Shown here: one piece after another, positions 34,728 through 40,498 of the stretch
Numbering within the stretch: the stretch's first letter is position 1
How the letters are laid out: the number at the start of each line of letters is the position of its first letter
NCBI GenBank assembly: GCA_017475745.1
Contig: JAFVEZ010000037.1
Span: forward strand, 1 to 40,498
Length of the DNA stretch: 40,498 bases
Origin: Selenomonadaceae bacterium
GTDB taxonomy: Bacteria > Bacillota > Negativicutes > Selenomonadales > Selenomonadaceae
Direction of reading: 5' to 3'
Position numbers and translations under genes: made by a program
The notes under the pieces: model-generated
The model's input: only the letters and a program-made list of their open reading frames with translations
Databases searched by the model: none
What the model was told of the DNA's origin: nothing

Positions 34728-36374
34728 ATGAAGAAGATATTAGTTTTGATATTCTTTACTTTGATGTTATTAACGACTGCTTGCGGAAGTGATTCTTCCG
34801 ACGATAAATTAAAAGTGATGCTTGGATCGAATATAGTGTCCCTAGATACTGCACAAGCAACCGATGTTGCTTCTTTTGAGATGATCTCTAACTGCATTGA
34901 CGGTTTAATGCAACTAGACTCAAACGGTAAACCAATTCCTGCTATTGCTGAAAGTTTTGATGTCTCAGAGGACGGCAAGACTTACACCTTCCACCTGCGT
35001 GATGCAAAGTGGACTAACGGCGACGATGTAACTGCGGAGGATTTCGTCTTTGCTTGGCGCCGTCATTGCCAAAAAGCTGAGGAGTATGCCTATATATTCG
35101 GCTCAACCGTTGCCTGCGTGAAAAATGCCGACGACGTTATCAAAGGTGCCGATCCTTCCATATTGGGTGTCTCTGCACCTGATAGCAAGACTCTCATAGT
35201 CGAGCTAGATGCGCCTGTTCCATTCTTTCCGTCATTAATGAGTTTCCCGACCTTCTATCCAATCAACGAAAAGTTCTACAGTGCTCTTGAAAATGGCACT
35301 TACGGCACCAGCCCTGAGACCTTCCTGGCTAATGGTGCATTTTCTCTTTCAAGTTATGTACCCGGAGCTGCCAATATTCAACTCAAAAAGAATGATTCCT
35401 ACTGGAATGCTGCTAAAGTTTCAGTGAATGACTTACAATATCAAGTAGTCTCCTCTTCCGACAATGCTCTGACTGCTTTCAAAAATGGCAGCTTGAATGT
35501 TGTCGAAATCAGCGGCAACCAAGTTGAGCACGTCAAACAAAATGCCGAGTTGTCACAAAATCTCCAGATAGTCCCTACTGGCTTGCTGCAGTATATTTCC
35601 TTCAATCAAGACCCAAAGAACAATCACGCCGGTGCACTTGCTAATGCCAACCTTCGCCTTGCTATTTCCAATGCCATTGATCGTGAATCTCTGGTTGACA
35701 ACTACGTGATGGACGGCTCACAAGCGACATATACGGCTATACCGCGCCACTTTGCACCCAATGTAAAGACCGGCAAATACTTTGCCGAAGATCAGAAACA
35801 GTTTGCAGATTATGTCAGCTTCAATGTGGATAAAGCTCGTGAATATCTCGATAAGGCAAAGAAGGAACTTGGCAAGGATAACTTCCAATTTTATGTAATT
35901 TATGCCAATGACGGTGGCGACACGGTTGTGAAGGTCGTTCAAGCTATCAAATCACAAGTTGAAGAGAATTTACCCGGCGTTACCCTCAATCTTCAGCCAA
36001 TGCCTAAAGCTGAATACTTGGATCGTCTCACCAAGAACAGCTATGATATTGCGGTTACAAACTGGACGCCAGATTATGACGATCCAATGACTTTCCTCAC
36101 CCTGTGGACGACTGAAGGCTGCGTCATCGCCGAACACTGGAGCAATGCTGACTATGATAGAATCATTGCCGATTGCACGACCGGTGCTCTTGCTGCCGAT
36201 TATGATGCCCGCTGGAATGCTATGTACAATGCTGAAAAAATTCTTCTTGAGAACGCAGTAATTGCGCCGCTTTACACCGGTTCAAATGCAATGCTGATTT
36301 CAAACAACGTCAGCGGCATTGATTTCCATTCCGCTGGAGTCAATCGAGTATTTAAATCCGCAGCGGTCAAATAA
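34728..36374 (+). CDS. oppA: Oligopeptide ABC transporter substrate-binding lipoprotein (OppA/DppA type)
   Basis: 548 residues with lipoprotein signal MKKILVLIFFTLMLLTTAC (lipid-bearing Cys19) and a family-5 solute-binding fold: GKTYTFHLRDAKWTNGDDVT, AEDFVFAWRRH, AISNAIDRESLVDNYV, and VTNWTPDYDDPMTFL. It captures peptides outside the membrane for import. The start is ATG 34728, which gives a proper signal peptide, but no Shine-Dalgarno site is in reach. A small upstream frame (ATG 34702) ends TGATG on this start, so initiation may depend on coupling. It is the first gene of a five-gene operon encoding a whole importer. Confidence 0.93.
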   Translation: MKKILVLIFFTLMLLTTACGSDSSDDKLKVMLGSNIVSLDTAQATDVASFEMISNCIDGLMQLDSNGKPIPAIAESFDVSEDGKTYTFHLRDAKWTNGDDVTAEDFVFAWRRHCQKAEEYAYIFGSTVACVKNADDVIKGADPSILGVSAPDSKTLIVELDAPVPFFPSLMSFPTFYPINEKFYSALENGTYGTSPETFLANGAFSLSSYVPGAANIQLKKNDSYWNAAKVSVNDLQYQVVSSSDNALTAFKNGSLNVVEISGNQVEHVKQNAELSQNLQIVPTGLLQYISFNQDPKNNHAGALANANLRLAISNAIDRESLVDNYVMDGSQATYTAIPRHFAPNVKTGKYFAEDQKQFADYVSFNVDKAREYLDKAKKELGKDNFQFYVIYANDGGDTVVKVVQAIKSQVEENLPGVTLNLQPMPKAEYLDRLTKNSYDIAVTNWTPDYDDPMTFLTLWTTEGCVIAEHWSNADYDRIIADCTTGALAADYDARWNAMYNAEKILLENAVIAPLYTGSNAMLISNNVSGIDFHSAGVNRVFKSAAVK

Positions 36375-36375
36375 T

Positions 36376-37317
36376 ATGGCGAAATACATAACTAAAAGAA
36401 TTTTGATGTCAATTTTGACGCTATTTCTAATAATCTTCGTGCTGTTCGTTCTGATTAGGATAATGCCAGGTAATCCGTTTCCGGTTGAGCGAATGAGCGC
36501 GGAGATGATCTTGCAAAAACGCGCCGAATTGGGACTCGACAATCCAATTTTGGTTCAGTTTGCCGACTACATGTCAATTCTCTTGAGCGGTAGTTTCGGA
36601 AATGGCACTTCACTTTACAACGGCGCACCGATTAAACCTATACTTTTGACCTGTCTGGAAAATTCCTTCAAGATCGGTGTGCTGGCTATTTTCTTTGGAA
36701 CAGCGGCAGGACTTTTTATTGGAATCACTGCCGCTCTTCACCGCGGAAAGTTTCTTGACGGCTTCTGCACGGTTCTTTCAATACTTGGAGTCTGCATACC
36801 ATCTTATGTATTTATGATCTTCCTACAATATTTCTTCTCGTACAAGATACCATTCTTTCCGTACTTCTTCGATCCTTCACAGTTTATATTCTCGTCGATA
36901 ATGCCTTCATTGTCGTTGAGTTTGCTGTCAGTGTCAGTGATAGCGCGCTTCACTCGAAATGAAATGGTTGAAGTTATGAATAGTGATTACGTCAAGTTGG
37001 CGGAGTCAAAAGGCATTTATGGCTTCCAACTTATGCGGACACACGTCTTGAGAAATGCGTTAATCCCTGTTGTGACCGTCATTGCGCCTTTGGTAGTTGA
37101 TTTATTGACGGGTGCAATGGTAATCGAAAAAATTTATGGGATCAATGGCGTCGGCAAGCTGATGGTCGATGCCATTGCCGGTGAAGGTATAGATTATAAT
37201 TACGTTTTAGCACTTGGAATAGTGTTTTCCGCATTGTACATTGGCGCAATGCTGATACTTGACATTCTATATGGAATAATCGACCCACGCATAAGATTGG
37301 CGGCGAAGGAGAATTGA
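36376..37317 (+). CDS. oppB: Oligopeptide ABC transporter permease (OppB/DppB type)
   Basis: 313 residues with six predicted membrane segments. The N-terminus MAKYITKRILMSILTLFLII and the PGNPFPVERMS segment are typical of the B permease; the EAA-like coupling loop is VKLAESKGIYGFQLMRTHVL followed by RNALIPVVT. The ATG lies one base after the oppA stop, so translation is probably coupled; the longer frame from 36319 runs inside oppA and is rejected. It pairs with OppC to form the membrane channel. Confidence 0.94.
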   Translation: MAKYITKRILMSILTLFLIIFVLFVLIRIMPGNPFPVERMSAEMILQKRAELGLDNPILVQFADYMSILLSGSFGNGTSLYNGAPIKPILLTCLENSFKIGVLAIFFGTAAGLFIGITAALHRGKFLDGFCTVLSILGVCIPSYVFMIFLQYFFSYKIPFFPYFFDPSQFIFSSIMPSLSLSLLSVSVIARFTRNEMVEVMNSDYVKLAESKGIYGFQLMRTHVLRNALIPVVTVIAPLVVDLLTGAMVIEKIYGINGVGKLMVDAIAGEGIDYNYVLALGIVFSALYIGAMLILDILYGIIDPRIRLAAKEN

Positions 37318-37319
37318 GT

Positions 37320-38303
37320 ATGAAGACCTACACGCCGCAACAAGGCGACTTTGATTTTATTTCTGGACGAGATATAAACGTCGATTTAAATTTTGCTTCA
37401 CAAGGTTATTGGAAGGGTGTTGCCATTCACTTCATTCGCAACCGCTTTGCAATGACGGGTTTGCTGCTTGTCGGTGTCATAGTTTTATTTGCCGTTTTCG
37501 CTCCGATTGTGAGTTCATACAGCTATCAAGACATCATATCCGTGACCGATACGAACGGCAAGCAGATAGTTGCTAAGAGCTTGGCGCCCCAACTTGCTGG
37601 CGAAGGTCAAGGACTCTTTGCCGACAAGACTTTTATCTTCGGCACTGACGATATGGGCCGCGATCTTTGGACGAGGACCTGGCAGGGGGCGCGTGTTTCT
37701 TTGATAATTGCCTTTGTGGCGATTTTTATTGACATGCTCATTGGAATGAGCTACGGTCTGTTCTCAGGCTTCTTCGGCGGACTTATTGATAACGTTATGC
37801 AAAGATTTATTGAAATTATCGGTAGTATACCAACTCTCGTCATTATCTCTATTTTGGCAATCTTCATGGATAAAGGTATTGGACTTGTTATCGCTTCATT
37901 GTTGATAACTGAGTGGATTGGAATGAGTAAAATCGCGCGTGCAGAGTGTTTAAAACTTAAAGAGCGTGAATACGTCCTTGCAAGTAGAACACTCGGCGCA
38001 GGCAAGTTGCACATCATCTTTAAGCAAATTTTACCCAATACTATCGGACCTGTGATAACTCAAGTCATGTTTTCAATACCTGTCGCAATCTTTACAGAAG
38101 CCTTCTTGAGCTTTGTCGGCGTCGGTATCGTTCTACCTCAATGTTCAATCGGTTCACTGATTGAATCTGGATTCAATAATATCACAATCCTACCTTATCA
38201 AATCTTGCCGCCAATATTAGTATTGGCAATACTTATGCTTGGATTTAACTTGATCGGCGACGGTTTTCGTGAAGCTCTGTCTCCGAAATTGGAAGACATG
38301 TAG
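37320..38303 (+). CDS. oppC: Oligopeptide ABC transporter permease (OppC/DppC type)
   Basis: 327 residues. The N-terminal cytoplasmic part leads into a first membrane helix after FIRNRFAMTG. The family motif FGTDDMGRDLWTRTWQGARV follows, then the coupling loop REYVLASRTLGAGKLHIIFK with QILPNTIGPVI. ATG 37320 is chosen because AAGGAG (37306-37311) lies eight bases upstream; the oppB stop ends at 37317. It is the second channel subunit of the importer. Confidence 0.94.
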   Translation: MKTYTPQQGDFDFISGRDINVDLNFASQGYWKGVAIHFIRNRFAMTGLLLVGVIVLFAVFAPIVSSYSYQDIISVTDTNGKQIVAKSLAPQLAGEGQGLFADKTFIFGTDDMGRDLWTRTWQGARVSLIIAFVAIFIDMLIGMSYGLFSGFFGGLIDNVMQRFIEIIGSIPTLVIISILAIFMDKGIGLVIASLLITEWIGMSKIARAECLKLKEREYVLASRTLGAGKLHIIFKQILPNTIGPVITQVMFSIPVAIFTEAFLSFVGVGIVLPQCSIGSLIESGFNNITILPYQILPPILVLAILMLGFNLIGDGFREALSPKLEDM

Positions 38304-38312
38304 GAGAGTGCC

Positions 38313-39380
38313 ATGGAAAAAATCATTCTCTCGATAAGGAATCTTGACATCACCTTCCGTACGAATGCCGGCAATATTCATGCTATTCTCGGCATCAATG
38401 TCGACTTACCGCTTGGCAAAACCATTGCCATTGTCGGTGAGTCCGGCTCCGGTAAATCAGTCACGATGAAGGCAGTTACTGGTCTTTTAGATGATAACAG
38501 TGTTATCAATAGTGGTAGTATTATTTACCATTACGAAAGCAATGAGACTATTGATCTGCTGACTTTGACTAAAAAAGAACTGCGACAGAGAATTAACGGC
38601 CAACAAATAGCGATGGTGTTTCAAGACCCAATGACGAGTTTAGATCCAACAATGCAGATTGGCGACCAAATCATGGAAGGCATGTTTCTGCATAAGAAGA
38701 TTTCCAAATCTGAAGCACGTGACAAAGCTATTGAATTGTTAAATCTTGTTGGCATCATTGACGCAGAAAAGCGATTTAAAAACTATCCTCATCAGCTTTC
38801 TGGTGGAATGAGACAGCGTATTGTTATTGCGATTGCACTTGCCTGTGAGCCAAAGATTTTAATCTGTGATGAACCTACAACTGCGCTTGACGTGACTATA
38901 CAGGCAAGAATATTGGACTTGATAAAGGACATTCAATCAAAGATGGGTTTATCCGTCATTTACATTACTCATGATTTGGGTGTAGTTGCTAAGGTCGCAG
39001 ATTATGTTAATGTGATGTACGCCGGCAAGATTATCGAATACGGCACGGTTGATGAGATTTTCTACGATCCGCGTCACCCTTATACTTGGGGTTTGCTCTC
39101 TGCGATGCCTGACTTAGAAACTGATGATGATAGGCTTTATTCAATACCAGGCAGTCCACCAAATCTTCTGCACGAACCAAAGGGCGATGCTTTCGCTGCG
39201 AGGAATAAATTTGCAATGAAGATTGACGAAAAGGCAGAGCCACCAATGTTTAAAGTTTCAGATACTCATTATGCCGCAACCTGGCTTTTACACCCTGACG
39301 CTCCTAAAATTGAATTACCCCAGGAATTGAAGTTGAGATTGGAACGATCTAGAAAGGCGGCGCGTTTTAACAATGAATAA
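38313..39380 (+). CDS. oppD: Oligopeptide ABC transporter ATPase (OppD/DppD type)
   Basis: 355 residues. Walker A is GESGSGKSVTMKAVTGLL, the Q-loop region is MVFQDPMTSLDPTMQIGDQI, the signature is QLSGGMRQRIVIAIALA, and Walker B is LICDEPTTALDVTIQARILD; the D-type C-terminal extension includes HPYTWGLLSAMPDLE. Unlike many OppD/DppD proteins, the C-terminal part shows no clear four-Cys iron-sulfur motif. TAGGAGAG precedes the ATG. It overlaps oppF by 8 bases. Confidence 0.94.
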   Translation: MEKIILSIRNLDITFRTNAGNIHAILGINVDLPLGKTIAIVGESGSGKSVTMKAVTGLLDDNSVINSGSIIYHYESNETIDLLTLTKKELRQRINGQQIAMVFQDPMTSLDPTMQIGDQIMEGMFLHKKISKSEARDKAIELLNLVGIIDAEKRFKNYPHQLSGGMRQRIVIAIALACEPKILICDEPTTALDVTIQARILDLIKDIQSKMGLSVIYITHDLGVVAKVADYVNVMYAGKIIEYGTVDEIFYDPRHPYTWGLLSAMPDLETDDDRLYSIPGSPPNLLHEPKGDAFAARNKFAMKIDEKAEPPMFKVSDTHYAATWLLHPDAPKIELPQELKLRLERSRKAARFNNE

Positions 39381-40260
39381 TCCTTTGTTGAAGGTGAAAA
39401 ATCTTCGCCAATATTTCCAAATCTCTCGAAACTTCACAGTTAAGGCAGTCAATGGCGTGTCTTTTGAAATTTATCCTGGTGAGACTTACGGGCTTGTCGG
39501 TGAATCCGGTTCCGGCAAGACTACTATTGGGCGCAGCATAATTCGCCTTTACGATCCGACTGACGGAGAAATCATCTTCAATAACAAAAAAATTTCTGGC
39601 AACCTCGATAAAGAGTCTCATCAAATGCTCCGAAAAAATATGCAGATGATTTTCCAAGACCCTATGTCCAGCTTGAATCCACGCAAGAAAGTCAGTGACA
39701 TTATAGGTGAAGGGCTTGATATTCACAGACTTTATTCAAATATAAAAGAACGCAGCGAGATTATCAGCAGTATACTGCAAAAGGTTGGGCTTTCACCAGC
39801 GCACGCTGAAAGGTACCCTCAGCAGTTCTCTGGTGGTCAGCGACAGCGTATAGGTATTGCACGTGCTCTTGTAATGAATCCTAAATTGATAATTGCTGAT
39901 GAATGTATTTCCGCCCTTGATGTCTCGATCCAAGCGCAAGTGGTTAATTTAATGAAAGACATACAAGAGGAAACAAATTGCGCCTATCTCTTCATTGCCC
40001 ATGACTTGAGTATGGTCAAGTACATTTCTGATAGAATTGGTGTCTTGCACAAAGGCTGGTTAGTTGAGACAGGCACGGCGAAAGAAATTTTCTCAAATCC
40101 AATTCACCCTTATACAAAATCCCTGCTTTCTGCCGTTCCATATCCAAATCCTAAAATTGAAAGACAAAGGCAACTCGTAGTGTATGATTCGAGTGATGTA
40201 AATTACGAAAACAGCACTATTCAACAAATTACGGATACTCATTTTGTGATGACAAACTGA
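39373..40260 (+). CDS. oppF: Oligopeptide ABC transporter ATPase (OppF/DppF type)
   Basis: 295 residues, slightly short for the family. Walker A is GESGSGKTTIGRSIIRLYDP, then MIFQDPMSSLNPRKKVSDII, signature QFSGGQRQRIGIARALVMNP, and Walker B LIIADECISALDVSIQAQVV, with Cys where Pro is usual after DE. The C-terminal region has HPYTKSLLSAVPYPNPK. It forms the second nucleotide-binding subunit with OppD. The operon ends at a terminator directly downstream. Confidence 0.94.
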   Translation: MNNPLLKVKNLRQYFQISRNFTVKAVNGVSFEIYPGETYGLVGESGSGKTTIGRSIIRLYDPTDGEIIFNNKKISGNLDKESHQMLRKNMQMIFQDPMSSLNPRKKVSDIIGEGLDIHRLYSNIKERSEIISSILQKVGLSPAHAERYPQQFSGGQRQRIGIARALVMNPKLIIADECISALDVSIQAQVVNLMKDIQEETNCAYLFIAHDLSMVKYISDRIGVLHKGWLVETGTAKEIFSNPIHPYTKSLLSAVPYPNPKIERQRQLVVYDSSDVNYENSTIQQITDTHFVMTN

Positions 40261-40266
40261 TTTAAG

Positions 40267-40309
40267 AAGCTCTGCAAAATGCATAATCAATGCAACATGC
40301 AGAGCTTTT
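40267..40309 (+). terminator. Intrinsic terminator of the opp operon
   Basis: AAGCTCTGCA (40267-40276) pairs with TGCAGAGCTT (40298-40307), with an inner TGCAT/ATGCA helix, followed by TTTTC. It lies six bases after the oppF stop. Confidence 0.85.
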
Positions 40310-40360
40310 CTTAACGTTAAAACAGCCGCCACAACTGACGACTGATAATTTACAAATATT

Positions 40361-40436
40361 TGGCAGGGGCAGAAGGACTTGAACCCTCAACCAATGGTTT
40401 TGGAGACCACTACTCTACCAATTGAGCTATACCCCT
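40361..40436 (-). tRNA. tRNA-Trp (anticodon CCA)
   Basis: A 76-nt cloverleaf on the minus strand. The acceptor stem AGGGGTA/TGCCCCT, D-loop AATTGGTA, anticodon loop CTCCAAA (anticodon CCA) and T-loop TTCAAGT all fit. The discriminator is G73 and CCA is encoded, as in many Firmicutes. Three bases separate it from the tRNA-His gene upstream. Confidence 0.96.
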
Positions 40437-40439
40437 GAG

Positions 40440-40498
40440 TGGGGCGATTGGTGGGGATCGAACCCACGCATGCCGGAGCCACAATCCGGAGTGTTAAC
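40440..40498 (-). tRNA. tRNA-His (anticodon GTG), 5' part beyond window edge
   Basis: The 3' 59 bases of a tRNA on the minus strand. The anticodon stem CCGGA/TCCGG holds loop TTGTGGC (anticodon GTG); the T-arm is GTGGG/CCCAC with TTCGATC; C73 and encoded CCA follow. C73 is the special discriminator of tRNA-His. The acceptor 5' strand and D-arm lie outside the window. Confidence 0.94.

Noticed and set aside
1..40498. CRISPR array or prophage
   Set aside because: No regularly spaced short repeats, cas-like genes, integrase or phage structural genes are seen; the only mobile DNA is the IS200-type end.

Overview
The window looks like chromosomal DNA of a Negativicutes bacterium: a Gram-negative-walled, anaerobic Firmicute of the Selenomonadales type. 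Several things point there together. There is an LpxI-type lipid A gene and a BamE-like exported protein. Promoters are AT-rich sigma-A type with strong Shine-Dalgarno sites and frequent TTG/GTG starts. The order rbgA-rnhB-FliK-like matches the Bacillus ylqF-rnhB-ylqG block. An anaerobic ribonucleotide reductase and a SCIFF-type radical SAM maturase are present. The genus cannot be fixed from sequence reading alone.

Layout. 1-300: the 5' part of an IS200/IS605-type tnpA, cut by the window edge, with its end hairpin. 400-4440 (minus): rbgA, rnhB and a Gln-rich FliK/YlqG-like protein carrying a recent internal duplication. 4575-8775 (minus): a FolK-DHFR fusion, an orphan lipoprotein of the BtuF/FhuD type, a SwrB-like membrane coiled-coil protein with a small conserved-looking partner driven by a consensus promoter, and an orphan dhaL. 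8872-18211 (plus): a signalling operon. It encodes a membrane-anchored BMP-type sensor, two paralogous hybrid histidine kinases (HisKA-HATPase-REC-HPt plus a degenerate second HPt-like repeat), a stand-alone REC-REC protein whose second receiver has lost its phospho-Asp, and thrC.

18283-25808 (minus): a BamE-like exported protein, an aldo/keto reductase with two Fe-S motifs, a REC-GGDEF protein with a degenerate signature, aroA, a Cof-type HAD phosphatase, a lipoprotein flavodoxin, ftsE without ftsX, and a PHP histidinol-phosphatase. 25879-26143 (minus): an apparently uncharacterised structured RNA of about 265 nt, with a consensus promoter, G-U-supported helices and a strong intrinsic terminator, just upstream of the PHP-ftsE pair. 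26330-33573 (plus): clpB, a secreted CAP-domain protein, nrdD (apparently lacking the usual C-terminal glycyl-radical segment) and, where nrdG would be expected, a SCIFF-type radical SAM/SPASM maturase. 33638-34441 (minus): lpxI. 34584-40260 (plus): a complete oligopeptide ABC transporter operon with an odd leader, then tRNA-Trp and the 3' part of tRNA-His on the minus strand.

Main points of interest are the structured RNA at 25.9-26.1 kb, the kinase operon with shadow HPt and shadow receiver domains, the nrdD/SCIFF-maturase pair lacking both nrdG and a visible SCIFF peptide, ftsE without ftsX, and the oppA leader. All family assignments rest on reading motifs by eye; no database search was run.
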